A stretch of 64,000 nucleotides of DNA from positions 1 to 64,000 of the forward strand of contig JAHDVF020000733.1 in assembly GCA_022606425.2 (NCBI GenBank), in the 5' to 3' direction. The stretch is from Lepidostoma basale (lineage: Eukaryota > Arthropoda > Insecta > Trichoptera > Lepidostomatidae). Position 1 is the first letter of the stretch, and every line of letters starts with the position of its first letter. Shown here in pieces: positions 19,796-29,360 of this stretch. The notes beneath the pieces are model-generated. The model was given only the letters and a program-made list of their open reading frames with translations. It ran no database searches and was not told the origin of the DNA. The position numbers and the translations under genes are program-made.

Positions 19796-20059
19796 AAATT
19801 GAATTGAATTGTTATGTTATTGAGGTCATTAAAAATTATTAGCCACCCTAGTAATTGCTTTTTAATTATAAAGTACACCTATTAACACAAAACACAAAAA
19901 GTAACGTTATATAGAATTATTAAAAAAATTAGTCACCTTTGTAAGTGCTTTTTAATTATATAGAAAACAACAACACTTACAACTTAATAGCAGTAATGGA
20001 TTATTAGGAATCGGTAAATTTTTTGTAACCCTCACCACTATAATTTATTATATAAACTA

Positions 20060-20150
20060 AAAAATGTTGATTTAGGTTCCAGAAGATGGCAGCAAGCTGC
20101 CGAAACCGGTCGAAGTTAAACACAAGTGGAAGCACACTAAATATATAATA
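20060..20150 (+). mobile_element. Hammerhead-like repeat (lineage HH-D), good stems
   Basis: UUUAGGUUC (stem I strand), core CAGAAGA (20080-20086), extra U, GGCAGC-AA-GCUGCC stem II, GAAACCGGUC (to 20111), GAAGUUAA. Stem I pairs at 7 of 9 positions including one G-U, stem II is 6 perfect pairs, and ACCGGU is self-complementary. Against it: position 4 of the core is A instead of the near-invariant U. Confidence 0.5.
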
Positions 20151-20234
20151 ACAAATAAATTTTGTATTTTTTTAATTTTATTTTCTTTATTTAAAAAACT
20201 TTGCTATAAATTTTACAATTGAAAATATTTTGTC

Positions 20235-20735
20235 ACTTTTAGATAATCCATTGATTTGGCGGAAACACTTTGATATTTCAAAATTATTAACTTTTTAAAT
20301 TAAAAAAACGTTGTTATAAATATCGCGATTGATTATCGTTGGTCTGGTGTAGAATTCACTTGACAATAATATGGCGATAGATTAGCTACCTATCACATGT
20401 CACGAGAATCTTTTTTATAGCTATAATACCCTTTACATCGATTTGGCTCATCCATTCATGATGAAAAGAGCGATTCAACAAAATGATAATAATTTTGTCG
20501 CGGTAGCTATTTCGCTAACCGATGTTAGCATCGTCAGGTCTTACAATCAACTTAAAAATATTTTTTAGTTGATTGTAAGACCTGACGATGCTAACATCGG
20601 TTAGCGAAACAGCTACCGCGACAAAATACAATAAATTGTGGTATTTACAACAAAGTTTTTTTTATTTAAACAGTTAATAATGTTGAAATATCAAAGTATT
20701 TCCGCTAAAACAATGTATTATCTATGTTAAATGGT
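20235..20735. mobile_element. Large HH-C palindrome with a SINE in its left arm
   Basis: Inner arms 20492-20551 and 20568-20627 are 60 bp with one mismatch, around a 16-nt AT loop. The arms extend outward, more diverged, to about 20235 and 20735 (CTTTGATATTTCAAAATTAT against the complement of ATAATGTTGAAATATCAAAG). The left arm is split by SINE sequence at 20338-20490. Each inner end holds a module: CUGACGA-U-GCUAAC-AUCG-GUUAGC-GAAAC, then AGCUACC (right arm), so here the GUC triplet of other HH-C copies is lost. Confidence 0.75.
20338..20490 (+). mobile_element. tRNA-derived SINE A, 5'-truncated
   Basis: Begins at TTGGTCTGGTGTAGAATTCA, so the tRNA-like head is absent, and runs to the AAAGAGCGATTCAACAAAAT tail. 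It inserted in the left arm of the surrounding palindrome. TTTTTTATAGCTATAATACC shows a small internal change. Confidence 0.85.
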
Positions 20736-20834
20736 CAGTAGTAAAAGGTTATGAAGTGGTGGAAACAAAAAAATATAATGCAGTTTGTAAGAAAATAATT
20801 TAAAAAACAAGTTCATCAGTTTTGTAAAATAGAA

Positions 20835-21010
20835 TGCATAGAGTTGTTTGTAACATCTGATGATGCCAACATCGGTTGCTCATCAAATCAACCCAACAGC
20901 TGTCTCGACATTCTCAAAAAGTGTATAATAATAAAAAAAAGATATTGTAGCAGTGTTGTAATTTAATAGTCAACAATGTTCAAGTATCATGGTGTTTAGA
21001 CCAAAACAAC
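20835..21010 (+). mobile_element. HH-C repeat unit with a disrupted core
   Basis: CUGAUGA (20857-20863), U, GCCAAC-AUCG-GUUG, then an extra 20 nt (CTCATCAAATCAACCC) in place of GCGAA, then ACAGCUGUC (20896-20904), UCGACA. The unit continues to AATGTTCAAGTATCATGGTG near 20990. The insertion would abolish the fold. Confidence 0.5.
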
Positions 21011-21019
21011 GGACTATTT

Positions 21020-21195
21020 AATGTTTTTAATTAAAAAAAAACAAGCTTTGGATACAGAAGTCCTTCATCAGACAAAATATCTGTCAAAACTGAACAGATT
21101 AATGAAAAATTTGTTAAAATATTTATATTGTATATAGAACGACACTGATGAAAGGCTTCCGCGTCCGAAACATTTTTGTTTTTTAATATTAAAAA
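21020..21195. mobile_element. Inverted pair of hammerhead-like repeats (lineage HH-F)
   Basis: Minus strand from 21071: CUGAUGA, A, GGACUUCUGUAUCC, AAAGCUUGU. Plus strand from 21145: CUGAUGA, A, AGGCUUCCGCGUCC, GAAACAUUUUUGU. Core sequence is canonical in both, but stem II is short (GGA/UCC) and GUC is absent. About 75 bp separate the two. Confidence 0.45.
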
Positions 21196-21804
21196 AAAAA
21201 AAAAAATCGTGTTGTTGACAAAGTTTCAAAAATATTTTTCAATGAATCCACAACACAAAGTTATAGCGAATTTGGAAGAAATTAAAAATCTGATTTTAAA
21301 CGAGTGTCCATTGAGATTTTTGCACACGAAAGAGTTCAATAAACTTCTTATGTGTACTTTTTCGACGTTGGAGTGTTTAATGTGAGACTTTCTACATATA
21401 AAATGTTTCGTACGTGATTACTGGGGATACGTAATTTGAACTCAATCCAAACAACCGTTTTGCTTAATTTCCTTTAATTACTGCGCCGCCGCTGTTATTA
21501 AAGTCCCAATATTTCTAGCAAACACATGTATTTATGCAAATTCAATTTCCCCACAACCTGTATTCTCGGGGCACACAATCGACCCGGTAGTTAAGTACTT
21601 TTATTGTTCGCTTTAAGTGCCTACTCTTGGACTAATGGTTTTTTTCAGAATCCAGAACCATCATCCAGCACCGTGGCGTGTAATTTTTAAAATTCGACTA
21701 TTAAATGGAAACACTTCAGTGCCTTTCAATGTAAATTTAGGTGTTAACCCATTCAGTACAAACATATATCTATACAAAAAATGACATGTGCTGGAGGATG
21801 TTGG
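21196..21804. other. Unassigned sequence
   Basis: A 69-codon frame (21176-21385) and the reading at 21661-21804 show no firm motif. The latter may be the poorly conserved upstream coding part of the family E LINE that follows. Confidence 0.35.
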
Positions 21805-22148
21805 TCTTTTAGTCCCTGATAGATATCTCCGATAGCGACAACACTGATTGTTATATCTACCGGTCGCCAGAACCAACCTGCCTCTGGTGACACCGGTGGG
21901 AAGGGCAATTAGTCTGCTGATCGCAGTCTCCTCGGAGATCGACGTCTTTCATATTAGTAAAAGTACGTTCAGAAGACAAATACTCTTGACTTTAGAGAGT
22001 ATCTTGTCTTCCTAATATCGAACCTCTCTCATGCGTTCCTGGTATTATTTTGTTTATATGTAATATTTTACTTGTACTCAATAGATGCCTTAAACATTTA
22101 TGCTGTTTGTAATGTCTGTTGAGTTAATATACTGATTTGATTTGATTT
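21805..22148 (+). mobile_element. CR1/Jockey-like LINE (family E) 3' end, TGATT tail
   Basis: CTGGAGGATGTTGGTCTTTT start, YLP-RNQPAS(G)-type codons at 21860-21900, EIDVFHI at 21935-21955, the shared 3' UTR, and a CTGATTTGATTTGATTTT tail. Confidence 0.75.
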
Positions 22149-22194
22149 TATGTGCATCCATTAATCCATATTTGAAACAATTACGTTCCCAAAA

Positions 22195-22545
22195 ACAACC
22201 GTGACCCAATGGCCAATGAAGAAGAGAATGTTGAACATCAATTTGCGAGACAGGAAAGGAAATGAGTGGATCAGAGAAAGGATCAAAATTGTCGATGTAT
22301 CGTGCAAAATAGCTTAAGTAGTATTGGGCCGACTATATAGTAAGGACAACGGATGATTTGTGGACCAGACACCCTGGAGTGGCGACTGAGAACCGACTAC
22401 AGAAAACCCACCACAAGTAAGATGGTCTTATGACATTAAACAAATGGCAGGAGGTCAATGGACAAGAGTGGCGAGTGTTGTGGAAGTCGGAAAGAGATAT
22501 GTCCAACGCTGGACGACTAATGGCTGAAGATAATGATAATAAATC
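22195..22545 (+). mobile_element. RTE-like LINE (family L) C-terminus
   Basis: Degraded coding with INLRDRKGNEWIRERIKIVD, then PPQVRWSYDIKQMAGGQWTR and RYVQRWTTNG, followed by ATGATAATAA-type tail sequence. It corresponds to GRPPTRW...DDI...AGxxW...AYVQxWT in family C. Confidence 0.65.
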
Positions 22546-22749
22546 TATTGAACAAAATCATGGCTACATCACATTTTTAGGAAATTTTTGTTAATATATT
22601 CATTTTCCTTTTACCTATTCTTTATCTTTGGGAAAAGCCTAATTGAATTAGTTTAAAATATAATTATGGACTCGGGGAGTGCTGTGGGATATACCCTGCA
22701 TGCACCTATAAAATGCCGTGAAACTCCACCTCGCATGACAACAGCAAGA

Positions 22750-23345
22750 TAACTTAAGCGTGTTTCAACGATAAAGGATCTTGGTATTGTTTATGAAAGT
22801 GGGCTGACTTTCCATGCTCACATCGAGAAAATATGTGGAGTTGCACTGAATATGTTGGGATTTATTCTCCGAACTGGTAGAGTTTTCAGGAATCCATATG
22901 TTTTGCGAATTTTGTATCTCATTGGTACGGAGCCGGCTCGAGTGTGGTTCGGTGATATGGAGTCCCCACGAGGCGAGGTACTCGCTCATGTTAGAGAGGG
23001 TTCAGAAAAGATTTCTGAGATATCTCTACATGAGAGAGTTTGGTAGCTATCTGTGGCTTTATCCCACTGCATTCCTCTTGGGCATGCTGGGGACCAATAG
23101 TTTGCAGATAAGAAAATATGGCTGCACACTTACGCATTTCTTCAGACTTATCAGGGGATTCTTTGAGAACTCTTCATCTTTATGTTCTAGATGGTTATCT
23201 TCGACAGCGTCAGCACAGACTGTTTTATCTCCCGGCATGCAGAATCAATCTGCCTTTGGTGATGCCGGTGGGGAGAGCATCAAACTGCTGAACATGATCG
23301 CTTCGGATATCGACGTCTGACTCCCTGTCGTCTCTGGCAATGTGA
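22750..23345 (+). mobile_element. CR1/Jockey-like LINE (family E), longest coding copy
   Basis: TIKDLGIVYESGLTFHAHIE (22775-22835), then in the frame 22898-23320 LVRSRLECGSVIWSPHEARY, LERVQKRFLRYLYMREFGS, LQIRKYGCTLTHFFRLIRGF, GDAGGESIKLLNMIASDIDV. LVRxxLEYxSVVWxPhxxxYxxxxExVQKxFLRYL is a well-known block C-terminal to the catalytic core in CR1/Jockey-type reverse transcriptases. A frameshift lies at about 22890. The TGATT tail is missing. Confidence 0.8.
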
Positions 23346-24024
23346 TCATTGACCTTACCACCAGGATCAAAAGTGACAGTGAAAAACAGTATTATAAAAC
23401 GTCATTATAGAATTCGAAAGAGAACATTATACTCGTATATCTTTTTAAATATTAATTATTTTATTAATTAAATGGGTTTGAAATGGGTTACAAAGTTTGA
23501 AGCTAAACGCATTGTTTAAATTCCTAAAATGTCAGGTACTACGAATGTGAGTAGTAAATATGATAATTTGTAATGTGTGGTACATACCTCCGTTCAGTGG
23601 GTCTATTGTTATAGGCTCAGCCAAGACCTTATGGCTTATGAAAGTGTGTACCTCGAGTGCCTTCTACATGTTTGCCCATACTAATGTGTGCCTTTATGGG
23701 TTATTGCCTAATATGACAGAATTTAAATTGCTTACTCAATTGAACGAAAGGTTACTAGTTTGTGTCTGGTTTTATTTGGGTATAACGTATTCATTTGATA
23801 TATCGTCCTAATAATATTTCTATAAGACATACGTTTTTCATAATATAATACGAGTATTAGATACTAAATTTGAAGATGTATCGTCTGGTAAAAACACACG
23901 TCACTGCCTTAAAATATAATAATATTTCTATAAAACGTATGTTTTTTCAATGTATTAGATACCAAACTTGAAGATTTACGTCATTCATTTCACATATTCA
24001 TTTTATACTATTGCGAGGTCTTTC
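23346..24024. repeat. AT-rich spacer with a tandem duplication
   Basis: TAATAATATTTCTATAAGAC...GTATTAGATACTAAATTTGA (23810-23890) and TAATAATATTTCTATAAAAC...GTATTAGATACCAAACTTGA (23925-23990) are a diverged direct duplication of about 75 bp. The rest is unassigned. Confidence 0.5.
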
Positions 24025-24080
24025 TCAAACTCATGTTTGAGATTGCCCTCACAAGGCGAAACAAATTTGTCACTACCATT
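24025..24080 (+). mobile_element. Hammerhead-like motif with 10-nt palindromic block
   Basis: UUGAGAU, U, GCCCUCACAAGGC (stem GCC/GGC), GAAACAAAUUUGUC, ACUACC. The block ACAAAUUUGU is fully self-complementary and followed by C, the same rule as in the other lineages although the sequence is different. The core is degenerate at positions 3, 8 and 9. Confidence 0.4.
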
Positions 24081-24084
24081 TATA

Positions 24085-24300
24085 TATTTATTGTTTCTTG
24101 AACAATGATGTAAAACTCCATATTAAATAATTAATACGAATGAAAACGTCAGTTTTCTAGAAGTTTTATTATATTTTATGGGAATGACATGTTTCATTTG
24201 ATAATGCCTTAAAAGGGCAAAACATGTCATTCCCATAAAATATAATAAAACTTCTAAAAAACTGACGTTTTCATTCATATTAATTACTATTTATATAATT
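24085..24300. mobile_element. HH-A palindrome
   Basis: Left arm TATTGTTTCTTGAACAATGA, ATTAATACGAATGAAAACGT, TTTTATGGGAATGACATGTT; right arm is its complement from about 24229 to 24283, so arms are at least 55-65 bp with few mismatches. The right inner end is a module: UUGAUAA (24198-24204), U, GCCUU-AAA-AGGGC, AAAACAUGUC (GUC 24236-24238). The left module is reduced to GACATGTTTC. Confidence 0.65.
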
Positions 24301-24889
24301 TATAATATAAATTAAATCCTAGTAAAACCATTAAACAATCGTGTTTACTATTATAAATTAATAATGGAGTTTTACAACCATCAATAAGATTATAGGAAAT
24401 ATGCATAGCATCATATGAATAGAAATAGGACAGTTATTTCTTTCTAGATTTTTTCCAAAATTCCGTTAGCCGCACGGGAGATTTAACATAGTTCTCTCAG
24501 TATTCCTGGATTGAAAATACCCCCAAAAAATAGTTGTGCCCTTATAAAATCACGTTTTTGATTTTCAAGTACAAGTAAAAAGGTTAAAGTTTGGTCATGA
24601 ATTTATATTATAAGAACAGTTTTGTAGTCTTCAGATAAAGTGGATTGTAACAACTGAAAATAAGAACACGTCCAAGTTCCCCCTGACTCACTCAACGCTT
24701 GCAAGATTTATGTAAGAGACTTTGAGCTTACGGCTTTTTTATACACGGTGTTCTCTTCTGAATAGTATATTCAATATTAAAGAGGCTGAATTCTTTTGCT
24801 TAAAATCGATGCTGAGATGAAGTTTACAACCCAACTGTGTTTTTCGCTTGTTCGTGCGTTTTTTTTTTAAAGAATGTATAATTTTTGTT
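24301..24889. other. Unassigned AT-rich sequence
   Basis: Nothing recognised. Confidence 0.4.
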
Positions 24890-24900
24890 AACAATTATTA

Positions 24901-25137
24901 TTCTTCTTCTTCTTATTGTAGATCTTGCGATCTGTTTATGCAGGATATCAACTTTCTTCCTGTGTTGTATACGACCGACCTTCTCTCTATTTCTTTGGTG
25001 GTTGTTCTGGTGGTCGACGGCCTTCTGGAGTCTCGTGCATCACGATCTTAGGAATCCTCGCTGGATCCATAGTTTCGATGTAGTCCCTACAGAATCGTCT
25101 TCTCTGCCTACTCCACCTCACTATGACATCAATTTTC
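24901..25137 (-). mobile_element. RTE-like LINE (family D), insertion with perfect 11-bp TSD
   Basis: Flanked by AACAATTATTA at 24890-24900 and 25138-25148. TTCTTCTTCTTCTTATTG at the left is the GAAGAA tail on the minus strand. Minus-strand codons give RFCRDYIETMDPARIPKIVM, HETPEGRRPPEQPPKK and REKVGRIQHRKKVDILHKQI. A 5'-truncated insertion; the sequence right of it (25141-25200) is an HH-A arm, so the LINE probably landed in an HH-A repeat. Confidence 0.85.
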
Positions 25138-25205
25138 AACAATTATTAAAACTCCATATTAAATGATTAATATGATAACTTCTGTTTTCTACAGGTTTAA
25201 TTATG
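25138..25205 (-). repeat. HH-A arm fragment
   Basis: AAAACTCCATATTAAATGAT and TTCTGTTTTCTACAGGTTTA match the outer arm of HH-A repeats (AAAACTCCATATTAAATAAT, TTTTCTAGAAGTTTTA). No core. Confidence 0.55.
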
Positions 25206-25462
25206 TGAGTTGAAAATCTTATGCACCTTTATATTCGAATAATCATTATTTTTGATCCTAGTTCAAAAAAAATCCTTAATATATAAAAAAAATTGAAAAG
25301 ATAGAACTTTCTATAATTTATGAGCATGCTTCATTATCATGTGTCCAGCAAAGAAAAAAAAACATTTTATAATACCTAATCGAGATGAAACATGTCACTT
25401 CCATAATGTTTTTCATAATGTCTTCATTTTCTTCAGCATGTTGTGACTGTCCACTCCTTGGA

Positions 25463-25660
25463 CTTGGACTTGCATCTTCTGGCTTACAGAGGTTCGGTTC
25501 TAATGGCTATTCCTCTTACGTCTGTAGGAAATATTGTTGGAATGTGATTTGTTTTATGATGGGGCAAAATGTATGGCCGAGGGGGGATGAAGGGTTTATG
25601 ATAATGTTGTCAAGGAATGGAAAACCAATTAGGGTTGGGATTGTATTTATAAAAAAAGTC
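25463..25660 (-). mobile_element. Jockey-type LINE 3' end
   Basis: CTTGGACTTGGACTTG (AAGTCC tail complement), ATCTTCTGGCTTACAGAGGT, CTATTCCTCTTACGTCTG, then a degraded continuation to TTGTATTTATAAAA. The coding part is not readable. Confidence 0.65.
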
Positions 25661-25679
25661 TGTTCCCGAGGGGAAGATA

Positions 25680-26045
25680 AGAGGAGCAGTGCCTGGATGG
25701 AGTTGTGGTAGGAGATAGCATCCTGCGTGAGACCATTTTGTTTCGCGGAGTGGACGTAAGCCTCCTCTCGCATTTTCCGCTCCCTTCTATCCTGAGCGAT
25801 CCGCATCCAGGTACTTCCTGCACTCTTCCAGATATTGTCGCGCCAACGCAACTGTGTGCGCCCAACTTCAAGCTTTCCCGTTCTCGGGCACCAGCACATA
25901 AGTCGCCTTTTCCACTTTTCATCTGGGTCACGAGCGACGTTTCCCGCCCAACTCCACTTAAGGTTTGCGGTTAACTTGATGACGTCGGAGACCTTTGTTC
26001 TGGTTCATATGTCCTCATTTCTGACTCTGTACCCGCAATCTGATA
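25680..26045 (-). mobile_element. RTE-like LINE (family M) C-terminus
   Basis: Minus strand reads KVSDVIKLTANLKWSWAGNV, ARDPDEKWKRRL, MCWCPRTGKLEVGRTQLRWR, DNIWKSAGSTWMRIAQDRRE and REEAYVHSAKQNG. The ATG-initiated frame is open 127 codons (25516-25899), but the upper part reads through another frame. WAGHVAR and WxRxAQDRxxWR/KxxEEAY are the usual landmarks. Confidence 0.75.
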
Positions 26046-26054
26046 ACCAACATG

Positions 26055-26170
26055 GCACTTTTTTGCGAAATTGTGATAATGCCTTAGGAAGGCGAAACAT
26101 GCCAATCACATAAAATATAATAAAACTTCTAGAAAATAGGAGTTTTCAATCGTATTAATTGTAAATGGTG
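26055..26170 (+). mobile_element. HH-A unit, plus strand only
   Basis: UGUGAUAA, U, GCCUUAGGAAGGC, GAAACAUGCC, then the usual AAAATATAATAAAACTTCTA, GAAAATAGGAGTTTTCAATC arm. GUC has become GCC. The matching left arm is absent. Confidence 0.55.
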
Positions 26171-26589
26171 TGCCTCAATATTATTTTTTTACGCAGTAAA
26201 ATATATTATAATTGAAATGGGAAACACGCTGTATATAAAATAACCCCATATGCTGCATGAAAATCTTCTCACACGTGATTCTGGCGTTTGGCGCCATTGG
26301 ATTTCGTTCTCATTAAACTTTATGGCTAATGACACGAGAGAAAATGTATTTTTTAAACATAACACTCGACTTGGAATATTATTCCGTCGTGAAATACGGC
26401 CACGCTTCGGAGAAAACTTGAGATTTGTTTTCGTTTGTTTTTCCGCCATAGAGTTATTGCCTTTTTGATGATTGATTGAGTAATTAGGAAGGATAATTCA
26501 ATATTTGTTAATATATTAATGGAAAGGCGAAGCACTAATAGCTGGTTTCGTGTTCGATATTACATATAAATTTTGATAACCCTTTGAGA
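26171..26589. other. Unassigned sequence
   Basis: Both strands have open frames of 60-86 codons (26189-26535) with no recognisable motif and no other copy in the window. A chance effect or a very old element. Confidence 0.35.
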
Positions 26590-26860
26590 GATCGATAATA
26601 TCAATGAAAACGTCTGTTTTCTAGAAGTTTTATTACATTTTGTAGAATGTCACGTCTTGCCCTGCTTAAGCATTATTAAATATAAAGAGCGTTCAAAATA
26701 ACATTTTAGCAAGGCGAAACAAGTCACTCCCGTAAGCAAAATATATTAAGACTTATAGAAAACATATGTTTTAATAATTTAATATGAAGTTTTACATAAC
26801 AGTTCAAGAAACAATAAATATTCGTAACATAAGAATGTCGTGTTTTCTAAACATATTAAA
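26590..26860. mobile_element. HH-A palindrome, degraded
   Basis: Left arm ATGAAAACGTCTGTTTTCTA, GAAGTTTTATTACATTTTGT, GTCACGTCTTGCCCTGCTTA; right arm AGCAAGGCGAAACAAGTCAC, TATGAAGTTTTACATAACAG, TTCAAGAAACAATA. The terminal TTGTTTCTTGAAC-type sequence is present at the right end. Cores mutated. Confidence 0.55.
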
Positions 26861-26934
26861 TAGTTAATTGTGTAATTTGAATTTCATGGTAAAAGTTCAT
26901 TGTAAATAATAAAAATAATAAATTGTAAATAATC

Positions 26935-27020
26935 TTTTAGTGTAAACTAAAACCTAGAAGATGGCAGCCAGCTGCCGAAACCGGTCGGAGGCACAATATT
27001 TATGGATTTAAACTATTCGT
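26935..27020 (+). mobile_element. Hammerhead-like repeat (lineage HH-D)
   Basis: UAGAAGA (26955-26961), U, GGCAGC-CA-GCUGCC, GAAACCGGUC (26977-26986), GGAGG. Stem II is 6 perfect pairs; ACCGGU and GUC are kept; stem I has only two pairs. Adjacent sequence resembles the copy at 20060. Confidence 0.45.
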
Positions 27021-27284
27021 AAATATACATTTAAAAATATTTTTTATAATTGATTATTATTTTTATTACTTATTAAATCATTTTTAGAATTTGACATTCG
27101 TATATGACAATAGATTAATTAACAATTTCGGTAAACTATTTAATTAAATTAAATTTATGCTTTTTCTTCTCTTTCATGTCCTGTCACACAAAACCCTGCG
27201 ATGCACACATCCTCAAGGAGCTTTCTCTACCCGATTATATTGCACAACTGATGATAGACATAATTTAGCTTTGCAGGGTCAGTC

Positions 27285-27590
27285 TCATAAACTATTATAA
27301 AACTTCTAGAAAACAGACGTTTTCATTCGTATTAATCATATAATAGGGTTTCATTACTCAAATTTCTCTTGCAACTAACTGGATATTTTGGCCGATTTGT
27401 GTCGTTTTCAAGAAGACCGGGTGTGATAGGGTATACACCACACATTGAGGCATCTTTCTTGCCCTAAAATAATTCTTTAGGAAGGTGAAAAGCTATTTTC
27501 CTTTAAAATATTATAAAATTTCTAGAAAAAGTATGTTGCAATATGAAACACTAAATAGGTGGTTTTACATCATTGTTCAAGCGACAATAT
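27285..27590 (+). mobile_element. HH-A arms around an unassigned segment
   Basis: AAAACTTCTAGAAAACAGAC, TTTTCATTCGTATTAATCAT at 27297-27340 and a second, degraded unit at 27478-27588 ending TTTTACATCATTGTTCAAGC. Between them 27350-27470 (TTTTGGCCGATTTGTGTCGT, AAGACCGGGTGTGATAGG) resembles 51385-51485 (GTTTGGCCGACTTTGTATCG, GACGCCGGGTGTTATAG), a separate low-copy repeat. Confidence 0.5.
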
Positions 27591-27790
27591 GGCGACCTTC
27601 GTGTCAGAGTGGTAAGAGCTCTGACTACCATACTAAAGGTTACGGGTTCGATTCCCGGCGCTGGCAGTGTGATTGTCACACTGTCTTTGGTCTGGTGTAG
27701 AATTCTCGTGACAATAAAATGTCACGTACCTATCACATGTCACGAGAATCAATATATCAGCTAAAAACATATTATATACAGTAATTGGTA
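27590..27790 (+). mobile_element. tRNA-derived SINE B
   Basis: Box A TGTCAGAGTGGT and box B GGGTTCGATTCCC. The ATGGCGATAGATTAG body segment is deleted between AAAATG and TCACGTACC. Tail ATATATCAGCTAAAAACATA, GTAATTGG. Lies directly after an HH-A arm end. Confidence 0.87.
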
Positions 27791-27805
27791 TACAATAATA
27801 TAACT

Positions 27806-28032
27806 AGCTAATTAACCATCACGCTGTCTGTCCTGACATACCTCTCAAGTTTTCATCTACATTCATACATCGTAACATGCACGCTTGTCGATTTTTCCTA
27901 CTTCGAATGTGGCCGCCTTTTACTATTTGATTAATTTGGTCATGCATCACTTTCCTTAGTCTTCCACGGTTTCTCTTTCCACTCACACTGCTTGTATACA
28001 GCATTTGAACCATTATTCTCTCGTCCATTTGT
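27806..28032 (-). mobile_element. RTE-like LINE (family B) 3' end
   Basis: Minus-strand codons: MDERIMVQMLYTSSVSGKRN, RGRLRKVMHDQINQIVKGGH, IRSRKNRQACMLRCMNVDEN. The terminal hairpin segment (CTACCCC...) is deleted between GACAGCGTGATGG and TATGTCAGGACAG. Confidence 0.75.
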
Positions 28033-28577
28033 AATAATAGCACAATTAAATTCTTGTAATTTATAATAGCTTAATTAAAGTAGAGAAATTAATTCGAAGC
28101 ACAATGTATTAGATGGGTTTATTGTCAACATGTGTACGTCTCCCACGTGGTTCCTAGAGACCGTGATGAGACTGGAGTGGTCCAGATTTAGTCGGAGACA
28201 GTAGACAGATCAGCAGGTGGCTGTCTGGAGCCAGTGGAAGCTGAGTGTCCCACAGCTAATAAGTATCGTTACTCACAGCCGGCTGATTGGACCTGGCGCT
28301 CATTTTGAGCGTGACTGATCTGATTTTCTTCTTAATTTTCCGGATTGAATTGACGGAAAGTAACTGTTAATTAAATGTATGGGGATTAATAATGTACATA
28401 TTAAATAAAATATATTATATTAATTATATACATGATTAATAGTTTACTTTTATTTAAATATTAATTTTAAATACATATTATATTCTTAATCTTCTTGTTC
28501 CTCTCCTATCGAAAGTTCGTGGTAGGTGGGAATTAAGTGAGGATTTTTTTTTTAAATATACGTTTTCGAAAAAATAA
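28033..28577. other. Unassigned sequence with one GC-richer block
   Basis: 28120-28320 is GC-richer (GGAGTGGTCCAGATTTAGTC, GCAGGTGGCTGTCTGGAGCC) with no second copy and no clear frame. The remainder is AT-rich. Confidence 0.4.
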
Positions 28578-28815
28578 AAACTAACAAACCATCACGCCGT
28601 TCTACCGGAGGGGTAGGCAGAGAGGATGGACCTCCATACTGTTCTGTCCATACCTCTCAAGATTCCTCCACATTCATACATTGTAATATGCACGCTCGTC
28701 GATCCTTTCAGTATTTGATTATTTTGGTCATGCCATGCATTCCTTGGCCTTTATCGAATTCTCTTTCCACTCTCACTGCTTGTATACAACATTTTAACCA
28801 TTCTTCTCTCGTCCA
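28578..28815 (-). mobile_element. RTE-like LINE (family B) 3' end
   Basis: AAC-type tail, then the complement of CTACCCCTCCGGTAGAACGG and coding for NVEES, CMTRC-like and WHDQNNQILK residues, up to the LWSNGREKNG region. Confidence 0.75.
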
Positions 28816-28887
28816 TTACTTACATATGTGGGATTTTTTTTTAAATTTTACTTCCGATGCAATCATCTGTCATGAACAAAAGAGAGA

Positions 28888-29101
28888 GGTCGTTTGAACC
28901 CAATTACACTATACAGTTTATTTCAGCTATTATACTGATTCTTATGATATGTGATAGGTAGCCAATCTTTCGCCATTATATTGTCACGTGAATTCTACAC
29001 CAGACCAAAGCCAGTGTGACAATCACACTGCCATCGCCGGGAATCGAACCCGGGACCTTCGGTATGCAAGTCAGAGCTCTTACCACTCTGCCACGAAGGT
29101 C
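28888..29101 (-). mobile_element. tRNA-derived SINE B
   Basis: Minus strand; box A TGGCAGAGTGGT, box B GGGTTCGATTCCC and the B-type tail ending GTAATTGGGTTCAAACGACC on the left. Confidence 0.88.
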
Positions 29102-29247
29102 GATTTAACTTTGTTTATCCGACAATTCACAAAAATACCAGCTTAACTTATTGAACGCTAATTGCACTGTGGAATTCCATAGTAATATACTTAGGTAATT
29201 GAAAATAACTTTGTTTAATCCACAAAATATTAAAAAAAAACATTAAA

Positions 29248-29290
29248 AAACACGACATGTTTCGGATGATACCTCCATCTTCAGGTGTAA
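29248..29290 (-). ncRNA. Hammerhead-ribozyme-like motif, most canonical copy
   Basis: From 29288 down: ACAC (stem I), CUGAAGA (29284-29278), extra U, GGAGGUAUCAUCC, GAAACAUGUC (GUC at 29256-29254), GUGU (stem I). All core bases CUGANGA and GAA agree with the hammerhead consensus, stem I pairs 4 of 4, stem II pairs GGA/UCC, ACAUGU is self-complementary and the GUC triplet is the preferred cleavage site. Deviations: one unpaired U between A9 and stem II, and no loop on stem III. Activity, if any, would be expected as a dimer. Confidence 0.55.
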
Positions 29291-29316
29291 TATAATAATA
29301 TAATCAATTAATATTT

Positions 29317-29360
29317 TTACACCTGAAAATGGAGGTATCCTCCAAAACATGTCGTGTTTT
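29317..29360 (+). ncRNA. Hammerhead-ribozyme-like motif, partner copy
   Basis: ACAC (29319-29322), CUGAAAA (29323-29329), U, GGAGG-UAU-CCUCC, AAAACAUGUC (GUC 29351-29353), GUGU. Stem II is better than in the partner (5 perfect pairs), showing that UCC and CCUCC alternatives still pair. Two core bases (G8 and G12) are now A, so this copy is predicted inactive. Confidence 0.45.

Noticed and set aside
20492..20627. microRNA precursor or rho-independent terminator reading of the palindrome
   Set aside because: It is too long and perfect, belongs to a multi-copy repeat, and the genome is eukaryotic, so a bacterial terminator does not apply.
26189..26535. Overlapping frames as a possible host exon
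   Set aside because: No motif, no clear splice signals and no codon bias that I could judge by eye.
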